Shown here: one piece after another, positions 19,015 to 27,639 of the stretch
Position numbering within the stretch: the stretch's first letter is position 1
How the letters are laid out: each line of letters begins with the position of its first letter
Source of the DNA: Nitrosomonas cryotolerans ATCC 49181
GTDB lineage: Bacteria > Pseudomonadota > Gammaproteobacteria > Burkholderiales > Nitrosomonadaceae
Length of the DNA: 64,000 nucleotides
Assembly: GCF_900143275.1 (NCBI RefSeq)
Contig: NZ_FSRO01000001.1
Span: 434,001-498,000 of the forward strand
Direction: 5' to 3'
Notes under the pieces: generated by a model
What the model saw: the letters and a program-made list of their open reading frames with translations, nothing else
The model's database searches: none
What the model was told of the DNA's origin: nothing
Translations under genes and position numbers: made by a program

Positions 19015-20075
19015 TCCCGGAAAACCCTGGTCGTAAGGCCGGGGATGGATAGGGAGTCAGCTTCACTGCTGCTAAAGCCTGTTTTTTCACCTATTTCTGT
19101 TAAAGTGTGTGAATGGAGATTAAGCGCGTATATAGATTCAGGTTTTACCCAGCTCTTGAGCAAGAAGCTATTCTGGCACAAACATTCGGGTATGCTAGAT
19201 TTGTCTATAATCGCATGTTGTGTGTTTGCTCTGATGCTTGGTATACCGAGAAAAAAAGAATCGGGTATCATGCTACCTCCTCTTTGTTGACTGAGTTAAA
19301 AAAGAGTCTGAATTTGAATGATTGAACAAAATTTCCAGTGTTCCTACGCAGCAATCTCTCCGCCACCTGCAAACGACATTCGACAATTTCTTTGCCAAAT
19401 GAACCCAATACTCGTCATTCAAGCGCAAGCATGACAAGCAATCGGCTGAATACACGTCCAGCGCCTTCAAGTGGGACGGCGAGTCTCTAAAGCTGGCAAA
19501 GATGAAAGATTCACTGAATATCAGATGATCGCGCACCCCTTCCTAAGGCAACAAAATTAACAACTGTAGCGGTCCCTAAAGACTCGGTGAGTCGATACCA
19601 CATTCCCATGCTTTGCAACGACTCTGTTGCGTTAAAGCCAAAGGTTAGCGGCAAAGTCGGCATTGACTTAGGGAGACCTTTGCAAAACCCCAATTGTTGA
19701 AAAATTAATCCTTTATAATCAATAGGCTAAAACTTCCAGCGAGGGCTTTTGCAAAAGTCTCTTAGGATTAACGCACTTCGCTATTCTTTCTACGGGAGAA
19801 AACTTGCGGCGGGTATTGAGCAATGGTATCCAAGCAGCAAGCGCTGCTGGGGATGTGGGGATACCGTAAACAAAACGTCTTTGAACGCGCGCGAATGGAT
19901 TTGTCCAGAATGCGGATCAATCCATGACCGAGACATCAACGCAGCGCGTAATGTTTTGGCCGCTGGACTGGCGGTGTCAGTCCTTGGAGAATCTATAAGT
20001 CCTGTTTGCATCTAGGTGTGTCCGGGTTGGATTCGTTGAATTGGAAATCCCCTTCGTTTACGGAGGGGATGATGT
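19015..20075 (+). pseudogene. TnpB-only IS200/IS605-type element, decayed and split by a MITE
   Basis: The element begins with the same leader as at 5725 and codes MEIKRVYRFRFYPALEQEAI from 19113. A frameshift near 19320 and several stops follow. After the RuvC motif KVGIDL the MITE at 19673-19761 is inserted. The frame resumes LGLTHFAIL, then after a deletion comes the zinc-finger end (CWGCGDTVNKTSLNAREWICPECGSIHDRDINAARN). The right end is the hairpin CCCCTTCGTTTACGGAGGGG followed by ATGATGTCAA at about 20066-20075. Not functional. Confidence 0.8.
19673..19761. mobile_element. 89-bp MITE copy in tnpB remnant
   Basis: Flanked by TTAGG at 19668-19672 and 19762-19766. Removing it and one TTAGG restores the tnpB reading GIDLGLTHFAI, which is direct evidence of transposition as a unit. 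Confidence 0.9.
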
Positions 20076-20113
20076 CAACTATAGTTGTATTAGATCACAA
20101 TACAAGCTGTAAA

Positions 20114-21208
20114 TTATTTTCCTGGCTCAGGAACTGAGGCTTTACTCACGCCTTTCTGACGAATAATGTGTGTCGCAAAATCTTTGTCCGCGGGCTCAGC
20201 AGTTAATCCATTTTGATTCGAGCCCTTTGCTGGCGTGTAAGTTAATGTTGTCAGTAGTGCAAAGTGATCGGAGCCGATTGGCGGTAGACGCTGTATGGCA
20301 TTCAAGGTGAAATGTTTGCTGTGAAACAAATGATCCAGTGGCCAGCGTAAAAATGGGTAGCTGGCATGAAACGTGTTATACATGCCACGGCCGACTCGTG
20401 GATCTAACAAGCCACTCAGTTTACGAAATAAACGAGTGGTACGAGACCAGGCCACATCGTTTAGATCGCCGGTGACTATTGTGGCTTGCTGATGACTGTC
20501 GGCAATGCTTCGTGCGACTATTACTAACTCAGCATCACGTTCAATAGACTTTTCGTTCTCAGTCGGGCTAGGCGGTGCAGGATGGAGAAAATGCAGACGT
20601 ACTTGATCGCCACTTTTTAATGTTAATAAAGCATGCATCGAAGGCACCTTATCTTCTACCAGAAAGGCAATTTCAGTTTCATCCAACGGTAAGCGAGAAT
20701 AGACGTGCATACCGTAAAGGTTATCTAACGGGCATTTTATGCTAAAGGGCATGCTCACTTCTAAGCTATCTAATTGCTGTTGCCACCATTGATCAGACTC
20801 GAGTGTCACTAACACATCTGGCTGATGCTGCTGTATCAGTTTTATTAGGCTGCCTGCATTGCGGTTTGATGTCAGAACATTGGCGGTAATAATGGTCAGT
20901 TGACGTTCTGTGCTGGTCGAGTTGACATCTGGCGTGGTTAATACTTCAACTGGCCACAATGGCGTGTAAGGTAAAATCCACCAAAGTTGCCAGCCTAGGC
21001 ATAATAGAACTGGCAGCGAAATTAGCCAAGAGCCTATCACACTAAAATCGAGGAAAAAGCATTGCATCAATAACAGTAAAGCAGCAAGGCTAGCAAGTTG
21101 CAGCCGTGGAAAGTCCAAGCCACGTATGGTCCAGTGCGGATGATGCCAAAGAGGTAGCAAGGTGGCCAATACAATAACTAGGGTTAATAGGGATAATATC
21201 AGTGTCAT
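20114..21208 (-). CDS. Membrane-anchored endonuclease/exonuclease/phosphatase family protein
   Basis: A 364-residue protein. Three hydrophobic segments cover residues ~1-85 and are followed by an EEP-fold domain. Motifs are TIITANVLTSNRN, HQPDVLVTLESDQWW (metal-binding Glu), VTGDLNDVAWS (GDLND), and the final SDHFALL (Asp-His catalytic pair). It resembles E. coli YafD-type proteins, with the catalytic domain facing the periplasm or outside. The substrate (nucleic acid, phosphoester or lipid) is unknown. The start has AAGGAA eight bases upstream. No operon partner. Confidence 0.85.
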   Translation of the reverse strand: MTLILSLLTLVIVLATLLPLWHHPHWTIRGLDFPRLQLASLAALLLLMQCFFLDFSVIGSWLISLPVLLCLGWQLWWILPYTPLWPVEVLTTPDVNSTSTERQLTIITANVLTSNRNAGSLIKLIQQHQPDVLVTLESDQWWQQQLDSLEVSMPFSIKCPLDNLYGMHVYSRLPLDETEIAFLVEDKVPSMHALLTLKSGDQVRLHFLHPAPPSPTENEKSIERDAELVIVARSIADSHQQATIVTGDLNDVAWSRTTRLFRKLSGLLDPRVGRGMYNTFHASYPFLRWPLDHLFHSKHFTLNAIQRLPPIGSDHFALLTTLTYTPAKGSNQNGLTAEPADKDFATHIIRQKGVSKASVPEPGK

Positions 21209-21431
21209 CTTAGGTTCCTTGTGTTAGCGGTTAATCGCAACTTATTAGAAACGCTCACAATCATATCTAGCTATAAAGCACGCCGTTATTTGCTAATGAT
21301 ATATTCTAGCAGCTGATTATAATGAGTAGCACCAACTTTAGATCTATTGTAGGCGGACGCAAATACGGAAGTGATACCGCAACTGGACAAGTTGCTAAGC
21401 TCTGATATGAGATAAATAGAGAGACATAATC

Positions 21432-21713
21432 ATGAGTAAGAAACGCATGCAATGTTCAACAGAATTCAAGGCCAAAATAGCCTTGGCAGCGATACGTGGA
21501 GAAGAAACGGTACCACAACTAGCCGCTCGTTATCATATCCATCCCACGCAGATTAATAGCTGGAAACGTCATTTGATTAAAAAAACCAGTGATTTGTTTG
21601 GTAAAAATGGTGACGCCAATAATAAGAGTGGTCATAGTGCCGATGACTTACATCGCGTGATTGGGCAATTGACGGTAGAACGCGATTTTTTAGCCAGAAA
21701 GCTCGATCATTAA
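21432..21713 (+). CDS. IS3-family OrfA (helix-turn-helix subunit)
   Basis: A 93-residue OrfA: MSKKRMQCSTEFKAKIALAA, HTH segment ETVPQLAARYHIHPTQINSWKRHL, and a coiled C-terminus (VIGQLTVERDFLARKLDH). It is intact but lacks a functional OrfB, so it cannot transpose on its own. It is nearly identical to the OrfA at 52443. Confidence 0.85.
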   Translation: MSKKRMQCSTEFKAKIALAAIRGEETVPQLAARYHIHPTQINSWKRHLIKKTSDLFGKNGDANNKSGHSADDLHRVIGQLTVERDFLARKLDH

Positions 21714-21715
21714 AT

Positions 21716-21735
21716 GAGGCTTTTGCAAAAATCTC
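21716..21735. mobile_element. Solo MITE end at the IS3 deletion junction
   Basis: GAGGCTTTTGCAAAAATCTC, 2 bp after the orfA stop codon. The sequence to its right is internal orfB. Confidence 0.6.
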
Positions 21736-22120
21736 GAATAGTGATCAGGGTGTGCAGTTTGCCAATGAGACATTTACATCAATACTAAAAACCTATGGTA
21801 TACAGCTCAGCATGGATGGCAAGGGCTGCTATTATGACAATATTTTTGTTGAATGACTATGGTGTGTAGTCAAATACGAACATCGATATACTCGGAAATT
21901 CAACAGGTTAAAGGAGATAAGAAAAAGTTTAAATGTTTGGTTCAACTGGTACAACCAGGCACGTTTTCATCAAAGTCTTGGTGCTCTAATACCAACCAGA
22001 TGGGGTTTACTATCAGAAGTATGCAATTCCTCAAGCTGCCGGAGTTTGATTAACCAGCCATGTTAGAGCTTAATTTATCTTCAGGTTGTCTAGTTAATGG
22101 GGTCACTTCAATTGACAATT

Positions 22121-22933
22121 TTATTGCGTTTTAGCGCGCAGATAAAGAGTCGTTCTGTCTGATCCCGGAGTTTTTCGTTCTTCGATTTCAAACAAGGCTT
22201 CTTTATCTTTGACCAGATCTGAGAGTTTTTTGTGACCATATAATCTCGAATCAAAGTCGGGCTGCAGCTTGGTCAAATAGCTCCCAAAAACACTCAGGTT
22301 GGCCCAACCAGTATCATCAACGGATTGCTCCAGTGCGGTCAAAACAAATTCTTCTGGAAATTGAGGTTTTTGCTCTACTGTTTTAGTGACAGCCTTAGCT
22401 TTGGTAGATTTTCTCTTGGCCTTAACTTCTGGGGGTGATTCGTCCGATTCAGTGACTCGACTTGAACGCAGAATTTCGGTAAAAACAAATTTGTGGCATG
22501 CATTGCGAAAGGCATCCGGTGTTTTCTTTTCACCAAATCCAAGCACTGTAAGCCCCTCTTCACGCAGTCGCATCGCAAGGCCTGTAAAATCACTGTCGCT
22601 GGTAATCAGACAAAATCCATCAAATTTGCGCGTATAAAGTAAATCCATTGCATCAATAATCAATGCGCTATCGGTCGCATTCTTTCCGGTGGTATAGGCG
22701 AACTGTTGCACCGGCTTAATTGCATATCTTTGCAGCACCCGCTTCCAGGATACGCTCGCGGGCGACGTAAAGTCACCATAAATACGCTTTACCGTGGCCT
22801 CACCGAAACGCGCAATTTCAGCAAGCAGCGCTTCTATAACGGCGGCCTGGGCATTGTCGGCATCAATCAACACTGCCAATCGCAAAGTTGATTCTTCGTG
22901 TTCATTTTTTACAACCAGTCGTGGAGAGACCAA
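22121..22933 (-). CDS. NYN-domain (LabA/DUF88-like) protein with OST-HTH/LOTUS domain
   Basis: A 270-residue protein. Residues ~18-155 form a PIN-like NYN nuclease domain: VLIDADNAQ (first acidic pair), KNATDSALIIDAMDLLY, and CLITSDSDFTGLAMRLREEGLTVLGFG (last acidic cluster). A Lys/Ser/Thr linker follows, then an OST-HTH/LOTUS-type winged helix (PEEFVLTALEQSVDDTGWANLSVFGSYLTKLQPDFDSRLYGHKKLSDLV, shown here as one block in shorthand). The predicted role is RNA binding and possibly cleavage. The start appears to be TTG 22933 with AGGAG seven bases upstream; there is no nearby ATG. It is monocistronic. Confidence 0.88.
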   Translation of the reverse strand: MVSPRLVVKNEHEESTLRLAVLIDADNAQAAVIEALLAEIARFGEATVKRIYGDFTSPASVSWKRVLQRYAIKPVQQFAYTTGKNATDSALIIDAMDLLYTRKFDGFCLITSDSDFTGLAMRLREEGLTVLGFGEKKTPDAFRNACHKFVFTEILRSSRVTESDESPPEVKAKRKSTKAKAVTKTVEQKPQFPEEFVLTALEQSVDDTGWANLSVFGSYLTKLQPDFDSRLYGHKKLSDLVKDKEALFEIEERKTPGSDRTTLYLRAKTQ

Positions 22934-23265
22934 AATAGCTCCTATAATAGAAAAATATAATTAAATTCAATAGTATAGTCACGAAATATTTGCTCATGGG
23001 GCAATATACCTGATTTGCACGGCGACGATGAGGGGCGTAGTGTTTTTGGCGTATCGTGTTGCAATACCGCGCTAACGCTTGAGGTGCAAAGAAGGTGTTT
23101 TCTACCAGATGGCAATGCCCCTGTTTTGTCTGATATGTCGCCTCTGCGATGTGAATGTGCCAGTTGTGATCCTTTCGTTGTAGATAGAAGCCCGTATTTT
23201 TTATCAAATAGCGCGTAAAACTTCGTCCTTCAGGGCGGAGATATAAGCGCACAGGCGAAGCCTGT

Positions 23266-23682
23266 TTAATGCGGTCTTTGCTGTTGTTCAATATATTGCT
23301 TAATAATCGAGAGTGGTGCTCCACCACAACTACCCGCAAAATAGCTTGGACTCCAAAGCATATTACCCCAAAGCTTATTTTTAATTTCGGGATAATTCTT
23401 TTTGCGAATAAGTCGGCTTGAAACGCCTTTCAAACTATTTACCAAGTTAGAAATAGCAATTTTTGGTGGATAGTTAACTAAAAGGTGAATATGATCATGC
23501 TCACCGTTAAATTCCACCAATTCTGCTTCAAAATCCAAACACACGTTTTTAAATATTTCTTCCAAATCAATTAATACCCTTCCGGAGAAAACATCTCTAC
23601 GGTATTTTGTTACAAATACCAAATGAACATGAAGATTAAAAACGCAATGTCTTCCTGTTCTTATATCGTTATTAACTTGCAT
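23266..23682 (-). CDS. tnpA: IS200/IS605 TnpA, HUH Y1 transposase
   Basis: A 138-residue single-strand transposase. It has the HUH motif in GEHDHIHLLVNYPPK and the catalytic tyrosine in the C-terminal helix SIIKQYIEQQ. The core reads HLVFVTKYRRDVF and LWGNMLWSPSYFAGSCGG. Length is normal. It diverges from tnpB with 31 bp between the two start codons, so the promoters are back to back. Confidence 0.93.
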   Translation of the reverse strand: MQVNNDIRTGRHCVFNLHVHLVFVTKYRRDVFSGRVLIDLEEIFKNVCLDFEAELVEFNGEHDHIHLLVNYPPKIAISNLVNSLKGVSSRLIRKKNYPEIKNKLWGNMLWSPSYFAGSCGGAPLSIIKQYIEQQQRPH

Positions 23683-23713
23683 AGACCAATTTCTTTTTGT
23701 ATAATTATATACC

Positions 23714-24946
23714 ATGAAGCAGATTATACGCAAAGCCTTTAAATCTCGACTCAATCCAAATTCTGACCAAGTACAGAAGATGGCTGAGTTTGCGGGTGCT
23801 AATCGGTTTGTTTGGAATAAAGCCTTAGCAATGAATCTGTTCAGATTAGAGCAGAAACAGCCATTGCTTTGGTACAACGAGTTGTCATTTTGGCTAAAGC
23901 TATGGAAATCCTCAGAAGATTATGGATTTCTAAAAACCGTTCATTCTCAACCGTTGCAACAAGCCTTAAAAAACTTAGAAAAAGCGTTCAAAGACGGTTT
24001 TGATAAAAAACAGCCTTTAAAACGGATTCCAAAATTCAAGAAAAAAGGTTTGAGTGACAGCTTTCGTTATCCACAAGGATTTAAGCTGGAGCAAGAGTCT
24101 AGCAAAGTGTTCTTGCCTAAAATCGGTTGGGTGAAATATCGTAATTCACGCCAAGTCATTGGTGACGTTAAAAATATGACGATTTCCCGTAAAGGCGGTT
24201 ATTGGTACGTGTCGATTCAGACTGAGTACGAGACCGAGCTAAAGCGTCATAGCTCAACCAGTATGATTGGTGTTGATATGGGCGTTACCCGCTTTGCAAC
24301 CTTGTCAGACGGCTCATACGTAGAACCTTTAAACAGTTTCAGAAAGTTATCAAAGAAACTGGCTTTTGAACAGCGTAAGCTGTCTAAAAAAGTCCGTTTC
24401 TCTGCTAACTGGAAAAAGCAGAAACAAATCATTACCCGATTGCATGAGCGTATTGCCAATGCTCGTTTAGACTTCTTACACAAAACCTCAACCGAAATCA
24501 GCAAAAATCACGCAATGGTCGTAGTTGAGAATTTAAAGATAGGAAACATGTCTAAGAGTGCCAAGGGCAGTGTTGAAAAGCATGGTAAAAACGTCAAAGC
24601 GAAATCGGGTCTAAACAAATCCATTCTTGACCAAGGATGGGGAATGTTCGTTTCGTTCTTGGAGTATAAACAGGCTTGTTCAGGCGGGGATGTATTGAAG
24701 GTAAACCCTCAATACACCTCTCAAACCTGCCCTAGATGTCAACATGTTAGTCGTGACAATCGCAAAAGCCAAAGTGCTTTTGAATGTGCAGAATGTGGAT
24801 TTAAAGCCAATGCCGACTTGGTAGGTGCCTTGAATGTACTTGAGCGAGAACATCGCTTGTTAGCCTGTGGAGTTGAAACGTTAGTTTCGTCTAAGAAGCA
24901 GGAACCAGTAGGCAGTAGCAATACAAACCTACTCTTAACGGCTTAA
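23714..24946 (+). CDS. tnpB: TnpB, RNA-guided nuclease of the IS605 element
   Basis: A 410-residue TnpB, ancestor-type relative of Cas12. It has an N-terminal OrfB_HTH-type region (MKQIIRKAFKSRLNPNSDQ, RFVWNKALA) and RuvC-I Asp in MIGVDMGVTRFATLSDG. RuvC-II Glu lies in AMVVVENLKIGNMSKS, the zinc finger in CPRCQHVSRDNRKSQSAFEC and CAECGF, and RuvC-III Asp in ANADLVGALNVL. All three acidic residues are present, so the enzyme is probably active. The guide (omega) RNA is expected to come from the tnpB 3' end and right-end hairpin. Confidence 0.93.
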   Translation: MKQIIRKAFKSRLNPNSDQVQKMAEFAGANRFVWNKALAMNLFRLEQKQPLLWYNELSFWLKLWKSSEDYGFLKTVHSQPLQQALKNLEKAFKDGFDKKQPLKRIPKFKKKGLSDSFRYPQGFKLEQESSKVFLPKIGWVKYRNSRQVIGDVKNMTISRKGGYWYVSIQTEYETELKRHSSTSMIGVDMGVTRFATLSDGSYVEPLNSFRKLSKKLAFEQRKLSKKVRFSANWKKQKQIITRLHERIANARLDFLHKTSTEISKNHAMVVVENLKIGNMSKSAKGSVEKHGKNVKAKSGLNKSILDQGWGMFVSFLEYKQACSGGDVLKVNPQYTSQTCPRCQHVSRDNRKSQSAFECAECGFKANADLVGALNVLEREHRLLACGVETLVSSKKQEPVGSSNTNLLLTA

Positions 24947-25007
24947 TAAGTCGCTAGGAATCCCCTTCGTTTAGGAAGGGGAGGATGTCAATCTGTGATT
25001 GCACTAT

Positions 25008-25691
25008 TTAGACATCCAGGCGTAAACGGTTTGGCTTGATAATTGATCGAGACCAGTGCTGCTCCACCGACTGGATAAAGATCGGGTGCACCAGCTTGGC
25101 CCGTTGTGTCAGCCAGTCATTCTGATCAATCCGCAGATAGATTCCTTCCGCAGACTGACTGGTGAGTTTTGATTGGGACAGCAGTTTCTTGATCTCTTGG
25201 TATGTAAAACGTCCACGTGTGATTACTGGCACCTGGGCAATACGTATTTTCTCAAAAAGCGTGTTACGTCCCCTTTCAGACAAAAATCGGCCGGATTGCT
25301 TGTCGTAGATGTCGAAACCAAGGAACCAGTCTGGCAAACGATCATAAAAAACCGAATGTTGGGCGTAACACCATTCCCCGAAAAGAATGTAGCGATCGGA
25401 AAGCTGCTCGAAAAGCGTATCAATCCTTGGGGTAAGCCAATTTCCGAGCTTTTTCCACTGGCCTGTCCCTGGAAGATGTAGATACGCACCCCTATTCTGT
25501 GCTTGGATATTTCCCTCCGAATTAAATGAAATCCCTAAATTCGCTCCATCCACTTTCTCTTCAATAACAAGATGATGCTGCAAAAATTCATCACGTTCGG
25601 ATTCCGACAGAACCTTATCGCCTCTGATGTCAGCCCCAGCAATCGTTGCCAGATGTGGCGTGGAAGGGAATTTGAAGAAATCGTCTTTCAC
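25008..25691 (-). CDS. RNA ligase family protein (third gene of ATPase/PIN/ligase operon)
   Basis: A 227-residue nucleotidyltransferase-type RNA ligase. In order: motif I EEKVDGANLG (nucleophile Lys46), NRGAY (about residues 66-70), motif III LFGEWCYAQHS (104-113), motif IIIa WFLGFDIYD (122-130), motif IV AEGIYLRI (181-188), motif V RAKLVHP (197-203). All motifs needed to form ligase-AMP are present, and the protein is short because it lacks a large C-terminal domain. The start is placed at GTG 25691, which overlaps the stop of the PIN-like gene (GTGA); upstream in-frame ATGs would lie inside that gene. It probably seals RNA, perhaps RNA cut by the neighbouring nuclease (inference). Confidence 0.85.
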   Translation of the reverse strand: MKDDFFKFPSTPHLATIAGADIRGDKVLSESERDEFLQHHLVIEEKVDGANLGISFNSEGNIQAQNRGAYLHLPGTGQWKKLGNWLTPRIDTLFEQLSDRYILFGEWCYAQHSVFYDRLPDWFLGFDIYDKQSGRFLSERGRNTLFEKIRIAQVPVITRGRFTYQEIKKLLSQSKLTSQSAEGIYLRIDQNDWLTQRAKLVHPIFIQSVEQHWSRSIIKPNRLRLDV

Positions 25692-26218
25692 GTTCCTATC
25701 TTCTCCGCACATTTGGACTTGGCATATTCGGGACAGATAAAATGAACAGCAATATCCACTTCTGTCAAAGACCCTCTCCATCCCCACCATTTGCTATCTG
25801 TTGCTTGTAGAATCGGAGGTTTTTCAGGGTGTGCGTTTGCGACGGCAACAAACTTGCGGTCTGATTTGTCGAAATTTAACAGACCCGCATGAACGGGAAA
25901 CTGATTATAAGATTCGCCGTTTTTCGTAATGCTAACCCGGTCGGAATCGGGTAGGCTATGGCGGTGATCGTGAACCCATTTCATGAATTGGTCGCCCACG
26001 CCAGGCTGCCCCTTCATGGAAAGTTGCTGCCGGTACTCATCAAAAATTTCGTTACCGGCATCGATGACCAATCCTCCTTTTTTAATGACGTGTTCAACCG
26101 CCTCAATGCATGCCAGTACACACGCATCGGGGACATCGGACTGAGGATCTGGCTGCATAGCGAGGTTGGCTACCTTCGGAACATTGGTGTCCACAAGACA
26201 TTTTTTAGGTAAATTCAT
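25688..26218 (-). CDS. PIN-like nuclease domain protein (second gene of operon)
   Basis: A 176-residue protein starting MNLPKKCLVDTNVPKVAN. The acidic residues fit a PIN active site: Asp10 in LVDTN, Glu57 in DAGNEIFDEYR, Asp117 and Asp120 in FDKSDRKFVAVA, and Asp141 in LQATDSKWW. The C-terminus (EVDIAVHFICPEYAKSKC) is not recognised. PIN domains usually cut RNA, often tRNA or mRNA. The start ATG overlaps the stop of the ATPase gene (ATGA), and its own stop overlaps the GTG of the ligase. Assignment rests on motif spacing alone; the fold should be confirmed. Confidence 0.72.
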   Translation of the reverse strand: MNLPKKCLVDTNVPKVANLAMQPDPQSDVPDACVLACIEAVEHVIKKGGLVIDAGNEIFDEYRQQLSMKGQPGVGDQFMKWVHDHRHSLPDSDRVSITKNGESYNQFPVHAGLLNFDKSDRKFVAVANAHPEKPPILQATDSKWWGWRGSLTEVDIAVHFICPEYAKSKCAEKIGT

Positions 26219-27618
26219 TCGGATGACTCCGATTTTTCTGTGCGCTTTTGCATTCGCTTTTTCATGGCAGCCTTGGCTTGTTCGAGAATGTCGCCCATTT
26301 CGTCTCCGAAAAAATTTTCCGGCCAATTCTGGATGTTGCCGAGCATATCAATTTGCAGTGGTTCAAGTGTAGCGGAAGTCCTGGCAATATTGGCGAAGTA
26401 GGCTGATACTTTCTCTTTGGGTATTGCATCCTCGGCAATTCGTCGCTGCAATCGCCGCAGGAAATGTTCAGAGTGGGTTTCAATTATTAATTGAATATTC
26501 CTATCGGCTCCATTTTCCTTAGAATTGATCACATCGATCATCACATCGGCCAGTGCAGATTGTGCACTCGGGTGCAAGTGAATTTCTGGCTGTTCCATGA
26601 TAATTATCGAATCAGAAGGTGCATAAAAACACTGAACAAGAACTGGCATCACCTGCGATATACCAAACCCAACATCCGGAAGGTCTACCCCATTTTTTGA
26701 TCCTTTTGTTTGCACAATGACTTCATATTCCTGCCGATTTTCCGCAATTTTTTTAACCCTGAAATTATCAATGAGCCCCATATATTTTAGGCTTGCGGCG
26801 ATGATCTGCTCGAAAGGTTTGGCTGTCTTGTTAGGCCCAAGGCTAATTTTTCTATTTTTGCTTGCAAGAAGGGCGGCGATGGTAAGTTCACCTGAATACC
26901 CAACACTCTCTGGTGTAATCCCGCCCCAGGTGTAGAGCCTTTCCGCTTTAATTCTCAACGGACCAAGATAGCATATGGACTTAAAAAGTTTTTCTTGTGC
27001 AAGATTCAGATCCTGCACAAATTCAGAATTTTTATAGTAGTTAACCACCTCATCAGGAAATCCATAAAAGCGAACGGGTGGACTCGGATACCAGACTCTA
27101 CCTGGGTTTCTGATCAAAGAATACTGCTGAGAATTAACTTCATACTGTCCCGCTTTCTTTGCAGACGGACTCATGCCAATAGTTAGTATGGATTCTTCAC
27201 CTTCTCTAAGGTGGTAGCGTAATTCTTCAATTTTTAAAGCATCAGAGATCTTGTCGCCTTTTACTTTTGCATTAAAAGAAATAGAATCAGCGGTGAAATT
27301 TGTTTGTGAAACTGTGTCTCTGAATTTGAGTCTTTGGAATGTCTCCCACTCATATTCAAAGGCGATTTCATTGTCGAGATTCCTTTGATAGATCATCTCG
27401 CGATACGATCCCAATTGAACGGCGCTATTTTTTCCTCCCGGATAAAAAATAGCCTTACGATCCTGCGATTCAGCAGTTTGCTTCAGCATCATCAGAAACT
27501 GGCCGATACTGGATTTTCCGGAACTGTTTGCACCAAAAATCAAAGAAATGGGAGCCATGCGAATAGTGCCCGTATCTTTCCATCCTTTGAAGTTCTGTAT
27601 TCGTAACTGTTTAATCAT
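26215..27618 (-). CDS. ABC-type/OLD-like AAA ATPase with DUF3696 (first gene of operon)
   Basis: A 467-residue ATPase. It has Walker A FGANSSGKSS (residues 28-37) after the typical start MIKQLRIQNFKGWKDTG. An ABC-like signature precedes Walker B (VGFGISQVMPVLVQ, then IIIMEQPEIHLHPSAQSALADV), and the H-loop is IIETHSEHFLRRL. The last ~70 residues (AYFANIARTSATLEPLQIDMLGNI...WPENFF) fit DUF3696. Such ATPases recur in phage-defence systems as sensors for a nuclease partner. The start is ATG 27618 with GGAGGT nine bases upstream; a longer open frame to 27864 reads back through the IS66 remnant and is rejected. The promoter must lie in or beyond the IS66 remnant. Confidence 0.9.
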   Translation of the reverse strand: MIKQLRIQNFKGWKDTGTIRMAPISLIFGANSSGKSSIGQFLMMLKQTAESQDRKAIFYPGGKNSAVQLGSYREMIYQRNLDNEIAFEYEWETFQRLKFRDTVSQTNFTADSISFNAKVKGDKISDALKIEELRYHLREGEESILTIGMSPSAKKAGQYEVNSQQYSLIRNPGRVWYPSPPVRFYGFPDEVVNYYKNSEFVQDLNLAQEKLFKSICYLGPLRIKAERLYTWGGITPESVGYSGELTIAALLASKNRKISLGPNKTAKPFEQIIAASLKYMGLIDNFRVKKIAENRQEYEVIVQTKGSKNGVDLPDVGFGISQVMPVLVQCFYAPSDSIIIMEQPEIHLHPSAQSALADVMIDVINSKENGADRNIQLIIETHSEHFLRRLQRRIAEDAIPKEKVSAYFANIARTSATLEPLQIDMLGNIQNWPENFFGDEMGDILEQAKAAMKKRMQKRTEKSESSE

Positions 27619-27639
27619 GACTATTCGACCTCCATCCGC

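Larger units (their letters stand above)
21367..22110 (+). mobile_element. IS3-family element copy 1, internally deleted
   Basis: Ends match the intact copy at 52376 (GAAGTGATACCGC at left, TGTCTAGTTAATGGGGTCACTTCA at right). orfA remains, but the first ~540 bp of orfB are gone. A MITE end sits exactly at the deletion junction (21716-21735), which suggests a MITE-adjacent deletion. The remaining orfB piece reads SDQGVQFANETFTSILKTYGI and then carries stops. Confidence 0.8.
23199..24991 (+). mobile_element. IS605-type element copy 1 (complete)
   Basis: Divergent tnpA and tnpB are enclosed by a left end beginning near TTTATCAAATAGCGCG with hairpins (ACAGGC-GAA-GCCTGT) and a right end with a CCCCTTCGTTTAGGAAGGGG hairpin closing at ATGTCAA (24991). 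The borders are set by comparison with copy 3 at 46644-48434. There is no inverted repeat or target duplication, as expected for HUH elements. The right end lies 17 bp from the RNA ligase stop codon. Confidence 0.88.

Noticed and set aside
22964..23198. Minus-strand frame with WHIHIAEATYQTKQGHCHLV between the NYN gene and IS605 copy 1
   Set aside because: It could be the tail of a gene cut by the IS605 insertion, but I recognise no family and the frame merges into IS605 left-end sequence, so I did not call a gene.
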